Both the position numbers and the translations under genes were made by a program. A DNA stretch of 42,398 nt from Bacteroidota bacterium (lineage in GTDB: Bacteria > Bacteroidota > Bacteroidia > Bacteroidales > UBA10428): assembly GCA_023442525.1 (NCBI GenBank), contig JAEZZA010000028.1, positions 1 through 42,398 on the forward strand, written 5' to 3'. Within the stretch, counting starts at the first letter, position 1, and every line of letters starts with the position of its first letter. This document shows positions 1 to 7,302 of the stretch, one piece after another. The notes under the pieces are model-generated. The model worked only from the letters and a program-made list of their open reading frames with translations, ran no database searches and had not been told where the DNA came from.

Positions 1-59
1 GAATATAATCAATTTTCTGTTTTATGAATTTATCGCTGTAAATATTTTCAGCATGATTC
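1..59 (-). pseudogene. Fragment of a second RAYT transposase copy, cut by the window edge
   Basis: Read on the minus strand this stretch encodes NHAENIYSDKFIKQKIDYI. That matches an internal part of the complete transposase nearby (bases 250-308) with six mismatches in 59 bases by eye. The match stops abruptly at about base 59, where the REP-like palindrome begins, so the N-terminal coding part is missing on this side. The 3' part lies beyond the window, so it is unknown whether the rest is intact. It is either a decayed relative or a copy truncated when the neighbouring element arrived. Confidence 0.7.
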
Positions 60-62
60 CCC

Positions 63-95
63 GTTCGGCTTAGGCTGTGCCTAAGTCGACTCTAT
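63..95 (+). repeat. REP-like palindrome, left inverted copy
   Basis: The core cttaggc-tgt-gcctaag folds into a 7-bp stem with a 3-base loop. Positions 63-89 are the exact reverse complement of 744-770. After one mismatch (base 90 against base 743) the match continues over 91-95 against 738-742. This is the left member of the inverted pair around the RAYT gene, a likely recognition hairpin for that transposase. Confidence 0.8.
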
Positions 96-115
96 GTTCA
101 CAGGCTTTTGCCTGT

Positions 116-676
116 TTATGAAATCGTATTCCATTTACTTTCGATTCTTATAACATCAATCAGACTATCTAAATCTGCATAATTTCTAGCGCTGGAGTAC
201 AAGTATTCTTCAGGTTTTTCAACAATACCTGCCCGAACCGGATTCTCATGAATATAATCAATTTTCTGCTTGATGAATTTATCGCTATAGATATGTTCAG
301 CATGGTTCTCATGTGTCCAAACCTGATTCGTTTGTTTGTTTTTGAATTTGCCATGATATTCAAAAACAATTTTCATCCAGTCAGACCGGCTTTCCTTATT
401 ATCGTTAACAACCTCCAAGAACTTCTTACTGGTAAAATTCTTAAAATCACGAACAATATCACTCAGATCTCCTGCTTCACTTTGAGCCAAAAGATGGATA
501 TGGTTGGACATGATTACAAAAGCAAATAACTTTAATCCTTTATATTGCTGGCAGTATTTCAAACTATCAATAGCTATATCCCTATAAATCTTTCTTGTAA
601 AGATATCAACCCAGCCAACAATTTGAAACGTTACATAAAACAACCCGTAACCTGCTATTTTATAAGCTGTTGACAT
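116..676 (-). CDS. REP-associated tyrosine transposase (RAYT, Y1_Tnp/IS200-like)
   Basis: This is a single-strand DNA transposase of the HUH/Y1 superfamily related to IS200/IS605 TnpA; relatives act on REP-like hairpins. The protein has 186 residues from the ATG at 676. The metal-binding His pair is at H59 and H61 (SNHIHLL), and the probable catalytic tyrosine is Y141 in YIHENPVRAGIV, the hallmark RAYT motif order. The frame is open eight codons further up to a TTG at 700, but the ATG is preferred because family members begin close to the aligned beta-strand GYGLFYVTFQIVGW. No frameshift or stop is visible, so the gene looks intact. There is no TnpB or resistance passenger. It is AT-rich and flanked by inverted hairpins and a related gene fragment, which suggests recent local movement. 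Chromosomal mobility is inferred, not shown. Confidence 0.88.
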   Translation of the reverse strand: MSTAYKIAGYGLFYVTFQIVGWVDIFTRKIYRDIAIDSLKYCQQYKGLKLFAFVIMSNHIHLLAQSEAGDLSDIVRDFKNFTSKKFLEVVNDNKESRSDWMKIVFEYHGKFKNKQTNQVWTHENHAEHIYSDKFIKQKIDYIHENPVRAGIVEKPEEYLYSSARNYADLDSLIDVIRIESKWNTIS

Positions 677-737
677 GATAACATGGTTACTGATAAACAA
701 ATATAACCATTTTTTGTCAGGCGGTAAGCCTGAAAGA

Positions 738-770
738 ATAGAATCGACTTAGGCACAGCCTAAGCCGAAC
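738..770 (-). repeat. REP-like palindrome, right inverted copy
   Basis: Its sequence is the reverse complement of 63-95, with a single mismatch, and contains the same cttaggc/gcctaag hairpin. It sits about 60 bp upstream of the transposase start codon, so it may also lie in or near the transposase 5' leader. Confidence 0.8.
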
Positions 771-790
771 ACCTGCACAGCCTCAGGCGA

Positions 791-940
791 ACGGGGGTTA
801 CTCGTTTTACGGATGAAACAGCAAAATTATACAGCCACAACAACCAATTTACTGTTTGCGGATTATGGACCGATGGCGCTAATGTTATTCATAGGAACTT
901 AGAAAATGACCCTGTTTTTGGAAACAGTTATTTATTATAA
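791..940 (+). pseudogene. Orphan C-terminal coding remnant, unrecognised
   Basis: From about 791 a plus-strand frame with no start codon reads TGVTRFTDETAKLYSHNN, then includes CGLWTDGANVIHRNL, and ends NSYLL with TAA at 938-940. Residue composition looks protein-like, and the frame runs open back to the right RAYT repeat. It overlaps the last 13 bases of the convergent lipoprotein gene. The simplest reading is the 3' end of a gene whose front was removed by the mobile element. I do not recognise the family, and a chance open frame of about 50 codons is possible. Confidence 0.3.
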
Positions 941-1623
941 GGATCGTCTTGTTTTATCTCGTCTTTATTGCCTTCATAAAGTTCAAAAATATAGTATTTG
1001 CTATCAAAAGTCTCCTCATTTTCTAAAATAAATCTTCTTTGCTTTAGATCAATCCCATATTGGCTAACAGTTATTTTGGTGACGTCTTCTTTTTCCTTTG
1101 AACTCTTATTCTGATTTAATGAATACTCATAAACAATAACCTTATCTTCATAGACTTTTGAACGGATTAACTTCCAAAATTCGGGATCAGAACTTGTTTT
1201 AAAAAAAATAACTAAACTATCACTCTGAAAATTTGATTCATTCCATAGTGATAAAAAGGCTTTCGGATCATCCTCTTCACCAATTCTGTAATATGTTGTA
1301 AAAAGGATTGATTGTAGATAAAAGTAATCCAATGGTAATATAATATATCTTTCCGTGCCTGATCTTGTCAATTCATTTTCGTCATCACTATACATTTCAT
1401 AATAATATTCAGATGCCGAAGTATCACCCCGAAAAAAATATTTAAGTGTTAATTCATAAGGTAGCTCCTTGTCTTGATACTTGTAATATTCATTAGTATT
1501 AAATGGTAACTCGATCTTATTAAAATACTTAACTATTTCTTTATTATCAAATACTTGTTGAGCTTTTGTGGAACAACCTGTGATAAAGCATACTAATACT
1601 AAATTGATTAAAAATTTTTTCAT
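928..1623 (-). CDS. Small secreted lipoprotein, candidate immunity protein
   Basis: The protein has 231 residues with a lipoprotein signal: MKK, a hydrophobic stretch, then lipobox ITGC with lipidated C17. The mature part is rich in acidic and aromatic residues (many Y, E, D and K), with no family I can name and no transmembrane segment after the signal. It is the last gene of the six-gene minus-strand operon, starting 2 bp after the stop of the 1302-aa protein. Its base composition (two 60-base stretches counted by eye gave about 22-25% GC) matches the AT-rich C-terminal third of that protein and not the rest of the operon. By the usual logic of polymorphic toxin loci, a small gene immediately 3' of an exchanged C-terminal effector domain is a good candidate for its immunity factor. 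A periplasm-facing lipoprotein would suit an effector acting in the envelope. This role is inference only. Confidence 0.75.
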   Translation of the reverse strand: MKKFLINLVLVCFITGCSTKAQQVFDNKEIVKYFNKIELPFNTNEYYKYQDKELPYELTLKYFFRGDTSASEYYYEMYSDDENELTRSGTERYIILPLDYFYLQSILFTTYYRIGEEDDPKAFLSLWNESNFQSDSLVIFFKTSSDPEFWKLIRSKVYEDKVIVYEYSLNQNKSSKEKEDVTKITVSQYGIDLKQRRFILENEETFDSKYYIFELYEGNKDEIKQDDPYNK

Positions 1624-1625
1624 AT

Positions 1626-4600
1626 CTAAGGTACTCTAAGTTCTGTTAGTACATATTTTTTCTGACTGTCACCAGTTCTTTTTCCTTTAATAAAATTTGT
1701 TTGAGTATCAAAATAAAGCTTATTATTCTCATCATTTCCAAAATTTCCTGAAGCAGGATCATAAAATCTGAAGTATTCTTTTCCTTCTTTATCAATACCA
1801 TAACCAACGATAACAATAAAATGATTAGAAGGCGACCAATTACCATCTGCAGTAGTATTGCCTGGCTCTTTCTTTTTCGCCGGTCGCTCATTATATTCAT
1901 AGAATACCCCTGCTATAACTGGAGTATTTTGTTTAATAAGTTTCTTAGCTTTCAGAATAGTCCCATCTTTTGAAATATCAACATTACTCGTAACTCCATC
2001 TCTACAATCATCGTTATTAACTAAATGAACTATATAATCACTCAGGTTCAATTTAGAGCCATAATTGCTTCCTGTTTGCTTAACCATATAGAGTGCGGTT
2101 TCATAGCAACAGTTGTTTTTTCTATATGTTCCATTTTCGCATTGTAAGTCTCCATTTTTGTCCTTTATTCTCTCTATATCTCCATTACAACAAGGGTCCC
2201 AATTACTACACCAATGACAATCCAATCCATTTATAACAGCTTCCGTCTGATATGTAAAATTGACATTGCTTAAAAAATAATTTGCCTTTGGATACAAATA
2301 CTCCTCAAAATCCCCCTTATTCTTTTTGAGAATTTTAAACTCAAATAAAAGATTATCTGTGGTTTCAATATCTAAAGGTATCATGCTGCTTTTCTTTGCC
2401 TGATGAAACTGGTATGCAATGGCATCGCCCTTTAAAGTCTCTGTATATATCAGCGCTTTTTCATTTGGAATTATCAATAACTTCTGTCCAAAATCCATAC
2501 TGAGATTACTCCATGATAGTTTTTTATTTTCATCAATTTCACTTCCTTCAAATTCCTTAGTGCAATTGATCTGCAAGTAATCCAGTTTTACATCTCCTAA
2601 ATTAACATCTTTATAACAAACATTCGGGCATTGATCCTGGTAAAGTTCAATATTTGTAAGTTCCTTCATGTTGGCATTCCTGATATTCTTTAAAATATTC
2701 AAAATATTTACCATCTCCCCTTCTTCTTCCTCCTGCAACCAGCTAAACAACACACTCTCCGGATCATGTATCAGGTCCCACTGGTACTTATTCAACCCAT
2801 TGGCATCGGTGGTGGTGTAATCCATGAGGTTGTGGGTGGTGCTGCGGGATTGGTAGTATGCGTTTTTGTCGCTGAACGTGTGACGCAGGTTGAAGGTGCC
2901 ATGAGCAATTTCATGCGCTATATGATGGGCTACTGCATTGGCATCTGTGGTCATGCCATCGGTAAATACAAAGGCAAACTGCTTGTTAAAGGGCATGTAG
3001 CCATCCAGGTCGTTATTCCGGTGTGCCCCATCGAACAGGAATACATACACCGCCTGCCTGTCGATGTTGTTGTTAACATTCTTATAATCACGTATCAGCG
3101 CTTTCATGGCCGGGGTGTAATCCATCCGCTCGTCTTTGTCGGTATCGTCAAACACCTTATCGCTGTTGATATCCCAGGCATCGGAATCAAAGACTTTCAA
3201 CCACTCAATATTCCATTCCACCACGGCCGGGGCATAGATATCATTGATTAATGAACTGATCGTTGATTGTGAATAGGTCACCTGTTTTCCCACCGGCACC
3301 ACATACAGCTTGATCACCTGCTTGTCATACGCCACTACATTCAACTGCCCCAGGGTTTCTTCCACCTTTTTGCCTGCCGTGTCGGTTAACATGTACACCG
3401 CCTCCAGCACCTGCTCATCACCACTCATCAGCGGGGTTACATTCACCGTACGCATATTGTCACCTGTGGTCGGTAATGCCACCACCGGTGTCTGATTGAT
3501 CCGGAAACTCAATCCGCTTGCACTGAATCCTCCCGCCGGCATACTTGCATCTACAACATCCATAGCACCTGTCGCTACCGACTTATATGGCAGTACATAT
3601 TCCTGTCCATGCACTGTATTTATCATGTACTGCGAACGCAACTCAGGATATACCAGGCTATCGAATCCAAAATTCATATTGTCACCTGGAGCAAACCGTA
3701 CCAACGACAGCTGATCCTTTGCCTTTACGGCATCGGCTACCTGCTGAGATGCAGATGAGGCAGCTGATTCAATGGCATCCCGGGCTTTGGATACATTACC
3801 ATTATCAACATAGTACTGTTCTCCGTCCCTATCCGATATCACCGCTGTTGTACCTTCTTCCACCTCAAGGATCTCTTCTTTTCCATTATTGTAAGTTACC
3901 ACAATCTGACCCTGATTATTTACTTCTACGTTTTTTATACGATCTTTTAATACAATTACCGTATCAGCTCCCAAAATCTGTGCCACCTGTTTATTGTTGA
4001 ATCCGCTGCCCGGAGGTGTCAGGGCATTGTCAATGCGTGTCATCAGGGCATTACCCTTTACCGTATCAGCCACCGATAACAGCTTGCCTGAAAACATCTG
4101 TAAGTCGAGATTGATTCTGATATTCTCAAAGGTATGTAAAACTTTTGCAAATCCATAAAATGGAACTACTACATAACAGGTTCCCGAAAACCCTCTTTCC
4201 GTTGCCCGGGCTTCCACTACATGACACTCAAAACCTCCGGCATAGAAAATTGCACCCTGCGGCAGTACGGTTATCGGTGTGGTTGAGGTAACAGGAGCCA
4301 TATCGCCAGCCGTACCGCACATAAACGTTTGTTCTGGTTCCTCAGACATTTTCACAATTACCGGCAAAGTGTAATCGCTACTATGAATCCCACAGTTCGA
4401 TTTCACACTTACCTCATAAGTAGTATTGTATCTCAGGCTACTGATACGGGCATTAGTGAGCATGCTGTTTTGTTCGTACCATTCTCCATCGGATCCGGCA
4501 ATCCGGTAACGGATGTCATAGTCTGTATGTCCTGTTGCAGTCGACCATTTTAGCTCCATCCCGGGTCCGTTTACAGGTACAGCCTTAAAATTGGCCGGGG

Positions 4601-5534
4601 GAAGACAGGCATCACCCCAGGTAAACATAAATGCCTCACTGAGGCCGTTATTTCGGAACATATCTCTGCCCTCTGCATCACGGGCCTGAATAGTCCAAAC
4701 ATACTTTTTCCCCGGAATCAGCATAGGATCTGCAATTCCATATACATACCGGTTTGAATTAGTAACTGTTTCGAATATGGGCATCTGCGTTTGCACAATG
4801 GCTGCTGCACTGTACCCTTCATTCCAAGCTTCATAAAGTCGTACAACATATTCGCAACTGAAGGCTGAATTTGGCGATCCTTTATGTCTCGGTGTCCATT
4901 GCAACACTATTTGCTGTGGCTCGAAAAGAGTTTGCTTAATACCGTTCTGAGGAAGATTCAATATCGGAGGATCATTTAAAAACATTCCTGCCATAGTATA
5001 ACCAAAATTGGACACAGAAACTTCATTTGAAGTACCACCCAGAGTAGCCCGGTTGTAATCGAGCAAGATAAAGCCGATTCTGTAATAGTTCTCGGGCAGC
5101 CTTTTATTCACAAGGTATTCATTTTTAGTGATGCCATTAACGAAAATAAGGTTTTTTGGATCAAAAAGTGCCTGTATATCATAACTGGTCAGAAATTCGG
5201 TAACACCTCCATTCAGGTACACAGGTGGAGGAAGGTAATTGGGGTCGGTTTGTATGAGTACACGCCCGTCAAGTGATTCGATAATCAGTTTTACCTTTAC
5301 CTTGTAGTCGACCAGGTTCATATCGAGCGGATTAATAAGAAGCTGAACCCTGTCGTACCCCGATTCAACATAATCAGATAATCTGGACGAATAAGGCGGT
5401 GTAACAATTGTGTTTACCCGCACGGGATAATGTTGTGCCTTTAGAGGAAAATAATTCGTGGCCAGGACTATCACCATAAAGGTGAAAAAGTATATACGGA
5501 CAATGCGATGCAATTTCGGGCTGTTTTGGGACAT
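1626..5534 (-). CDS. Multidomain exported protein: TANFOR-like + FN3 + zincin metallopeptidase + papain-like C-terminus
   Basis: The protein has 1302 residues. Residues 1-34 form a signal peptide or N-terminal anchor ending KAQ. Residues 35-310 resemble the TANFOR-type N-terminal region of Bacteroidota surface proteins (LLINPLDMNLVDYKVKVKL, PPILNLPQNG, LQWTPRHKGSPNSAF), a family call from memory. One FN3-like domain follows (about 313-400), then a beta-rich stretch and an Ala-rich helical piece near 590-610. A zinc peptidase domain carries H874-E-I-A-H878 with H885 and a Met-turn-like NLMDY (M904). A Glu run (935-938) marks the border to the tail. The tail is Cys-rich, then shows a papain/C39-like triad order: CC at 1142-1143 (NNCCYETALYM), H1238 (SNHFIVIVGYG) and D1259 (FYDPASG). 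No T9SS sorting domain is present. The tail is AT-rich unlike the first 940 residues, suggesting domain exchange. A polymorphic toxin or surface protease is the best guess. Confidence 0.75.
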   Translation of the reverse strand: MSQNSPKLHRIVRIYFFTFMVIVLATNYFPLKAQHYPVRVNTIVTPPYSSRLSDYVESGYDRVQLLINPLDMNLVDYKVKVKLIIESLDGRVLIQTDPNYLPPPVYLNGGVTEFLTSYDIQALFDPKNLIFVNGITKNEYLVNKRLPENYYRIGFILLDYNRATLGGTSNEVSVSNFGYTMAGMFLNDPPILNLPQNGIKQTLFEPQQIVLQWTPRHKGSPNSAFSCEYVVRLYEAWNEGYSAAAIVQTQMPIFETVTNSNRYVYGIADPMLIPGKKYVWTIQARDAEGRDMFRNNGLSEAFMFTWGDACLPPANFKAVPVNGPGMELKWSTATGHTDYDIRYRIAGSDGEWYEQNSMLTNARISSLRYNTTYEVSVKSNCGIHSSDYTLPVIVKMSEEPEQTFMCGTAGDMAPVTSTTPITVLPQGAIFYAGGFECHVVEARATERGFSGTCYVVVPFYGFAKVLHTFENIRINLDLQMFSGKLLSVADTVKGNALMTRIDNALTPPGSGFNNKQVAQILGADTVIVLKDRIKNVEVNNQGQIVVTYNNGKEEILEVEEGTTAVISDRDGEQYYVDNGNVSKARDAIESAASSASQQVADAVKAKDQLSLVRFAPGDNMNFGFDSLVYPELRSQYMINTVHGQEYVLPYKSVATGAMDVVDASMPAGGFSASGLSFRINQTPVVALPTTGDNMRTVNVTPLMSGDEQVLEAVYMLTDTAGKKVEETLGQLNVVAYDKQVIKLYVVPVGKQVTYSQSTISSLINDIYAPAVVEWNIEWLKVFDSDAWDINSDKVFDDTDKDERMDYTPAMKALIRDYKNVNNNIDRQAVYVFLFDGAHRNNDLDGYMPFNKQFAFVFTDGMTTDANAVAHHIAHEIAHGTFNLRHTFSDKNAYYQSRSTTHNLMDYTTTDANGLNKYQWDLIHDPESVLFSWLQEEEEGEMVNILNILKNIRNANMKELTNIELYQDQCPNVCYKDVNLGDVKLDYLQINCTKEFEGSEIDENKKLSWSNLSMDFGQKLLIIPNEKALIYTETLKGDAIAYQFHQAKKSSMIPLDIETTDNLLFEFKILKKNKGDFEEYLYPKANYFLSNVNFTYQTEAVINGLDCHWCSNWDPCCNGDIERIKDKNGDLQCENGTYRKNNCCYETALYMVKQTGSNYGSKLNLSDYIVHLVNNDDCRDGVTSNVDISKDGTILKAKKLIKQNTPVIAGVFYEYNERPAKKKEPGNTTADGNWSPSNHFIVIVGYGIDKEGKEYFRFYDPASGNFGNDENNKLYFDTQTNFIKGKRTGDSQKKYVLTELRVP

Positions 5535-5538
5535 AAGC

Positions 5539-7302
5539 TTAAAGATTCATGGAATAAATGAACGATCCTATAAACTCATTAATGGCATCATGTTCTCCTG
5601 CAAGGGTTCTGCGATTCATGTAGGTAAGGTTAAGCGACAGGTTATGATGTTTTCCAAGCCTGTATCCACAACCTGCCCTAATGTTGAAAATCCGATTAAT
5701 AGCGTCTCCGTTGGTATACGACCGGTTATATGAAACGGCAAGTGTGTTTCTCAGCTTCTTCTCAAACATAAGTTTGTTCAATGAAAGTGACGGTCCTATC
5801 GTAGTATTGTCGATTCCGGGCATATTGCTTATGCTGGCATTCATGGAAAGCGACAGGGTAAGAGCCAGCGGCACCAACGAATATCCATACATTGCACTCA
5901 TATTATAAAAACCGCTCGATCCCAATGTGTCGGCTCCGTTCTGTTCTTCGGATGAACGCTGATAGTTCAGGTTCAGCGAAGCATTTTGTCTTACTTTATC
6001 GGACGTCCCTATTACATAACTCATCGACCCGGAAATCGTGGTGGAAAGCTGTGTAAAATTGAGTGTATCGAGATTGTCGTATTGAGTGAGCTGATTGATA
6101 TCAACAAATTGCGAGCGTATGTTCATAAAACTGTTAAAAGTGGAATAAGACAATGAGCCATTGAATTTCTCATTCGGACTGAACCCCAGGTTTAATGCCG
6201 TAACCCAGCGGTTCATTTTACTAATTTTCTGCTTATCGAGATTGTCGTTCTGTCGGCCCGTACTGGCTGCAAAACTGACCTTGTTTTCAAGCAATCTGAG
6301 AGAGCCATTGATTGTTACATTTTGCATATCGCTATTGAAATAATATGCGCCAAATGTTTCATATCCGGGATCGATGCGTTCATAACCCAAACCCACCGAA
6401 AATATATCAGCACTATAATTTGCATTTAACCGGTAAGCCGAGAAATATGATGTTGTACCATTTGCCCCAATCATGGTACCCATTACATTTTTCCATGCTC
6501 TTTCGCTGCCTCTTTCCAAATCAGACTCCATATTCCGGCTAATGGCACTTGACGAGAGTTCGGCTGAAATTGAATAGTGACCTGCTATGGAAACATCAAG
6601 GTTAGTCCCGATTACAAGGTTTTCACCCGGGTAAACAGAAGAGTCGGGTACATATTTAAGCGAACCAGCTTTATCGGCTGCATGAAAGACACTGAGTGAA
6701 ACATTGGCACTGGCATCTGGTGCAAACTTGAATTTGTACCCCGATTTGAATCCATAACCCCATCTTTCGTAAACCGGCGGAGGAGCAGTTTCGCTGAGCG
6801 TGTCACATTCAAAAGCTTTTCGTAAACGGCCAGCCATGGCTGAAAAGGTAAAAGGACCATCGGGAGCAAGTTCCACACCTGCTCCAAGGAAAAGATGTCC
6901 GTTCAGTGAATAAGGTGAAAAGCTCATGGTGGTATATCCAATATGGGTACTAACCCACTTATATCTCGGATGCAGGCTGTAGTTATTAAATGGTTGCGTA
7001 AAAGTGGCTTTATGATTGGAATAATTGAAACTCAAAGGAACATTCCAGCCATAAAGGCTCAGGTTCAGGTTACCCGACAAATAGTAATTATATGGGTCGC
7101 GCCGTGAAATAGAGTCAGATGACTTATAAAAGGTTTGGCTAAGTGAAATACCTCCATTGATTTTAAAAGGATTCTTTTCATTACCAATAGCTCCAAGGTC
7201 CTGTGCATTAATTATACACCCTGATCCAATGATCATTTCAATAATAAATGACAGGCAAACTTTGCCTGCTAAGTGCTTTACTATATTGTATTCCGGCCTC
7301 AT
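5539..7302 (-). CDS. Predicted outer-membrane beta-barrel protein
   Basis: The protein has 587 residues with an N-terminal export signal (hydrophobic stretch ending IINAQ). The remainder is a long series of alternating hydrophobic/polar strands with aromatic girdles (LNLSLYGWNVPLSFNYS, FSVGLGYERIDPGYETF, RNTLAVSYNRSYTNG, HNLSLNLTYMNRR) and ends in an aromatic-rich last strand, FIGSFIYSMNL. This is typical of a Bacteroidota outer-membrane barrel of roughly 20 or more strands. It is much longer than PorP/SprF proteins, which pair with SprB adhesins, and I cannot place it in that family. Its ATG overlaps the stop of the SprB-repeat gene in an ATGA, so the two are translationally coupled and probably made in linked amounts. 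A role as anchor or export partner of that protein is inferred from position. Confidence 0.75.
   Translation of the reverse strand: MRPEYNIVKHLAGKVCLSFIIEMIIGSGCIINAQDLGAIGNEKNPFKINGGISLSQTFYKSSDSISRRDPYNYYLSGNLNLSLYGWNVPLSFNYSNHKATFTQPFNNYSLHPRYKWVSTHIGYTTMSFSPYSLNGHLFLGAGVELAPDGPFTFSAMAGRLRKAFECDTLSETAPPPVYERWGYGFKSGYKFKFAPDASANVSLSVFHAADKAGSLKYVPDSSVYPGENLVIGTNLDVSIAGHYSISAELSSSAISRNMESDLERGSERAWKNVMGTMIGANGTTSYFSAYRLNANYSADIFSVGLGYERIDPGYETFGAYYFNSDMQNVTINGSLRLLENKVSFAASTGRQNDNLDKQKISKMNRWVTALNLGFSPNEKFNGSLSYSTFNSFMNIRSQFVDINQLTQYDNLDTLNFTQLSTTISGSMSYVIGTSDKVRQNASLNLNYQRSSEEQNGADTLGSSGFYNMSAMYGYSLVPLALTLSLSMNASISNMPGIDNTTIGPSLSLNKLMFEKKLRNTLAVSYNRSYTNGDAINRIFNIRAGCGYRLGKHHNLSLNLTYMNRRTLAGEHDAINEFIGSFIYSMNL

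Larger units (their letters stand above)
57..799. mobile_element. RAYT/REP-type element: transposase gene bracketed by inverted hairpin repeats
   Basis: A single Y1-type transposase gene (116-676) lies between inverted copies of a palindromic unit at 63-95 and 738-770. Looser outer similarity continues on both sides: ccccgttcgg at 59-68 is mirrored by gcgaacgggg at 787-796. Small secondary hairpins occur inside each end (caggc-tttt-gcctg at 100-113; tcaggc-ggtaa-gcctga near 717-733). A tyrosine transposase flanked by REP-like hairpins is the known layout of REP-associated tyrosine transposase loci. The element boundaries are inferred from symmetry; no target-site duplication is claimed. Confidence 0.7.

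Noticed and set aside
1626..1900. T9SS sorting domain at the end of the 1302-aa protein
   Set aside because: The C-terminus ends YVLTELRVP after the papain-like domain; there is no YPNP start or typical sorting-domain strands. The sorting domain is on the SprB-repeat protein only.
5539..7302. PorP/SprF family partner of SprB
   Set aside because: The barrel is 587 residues, well above the usual size of about 330, and I see no SprF-like N-terminal motif; kept as a general outer-membrane barrel.
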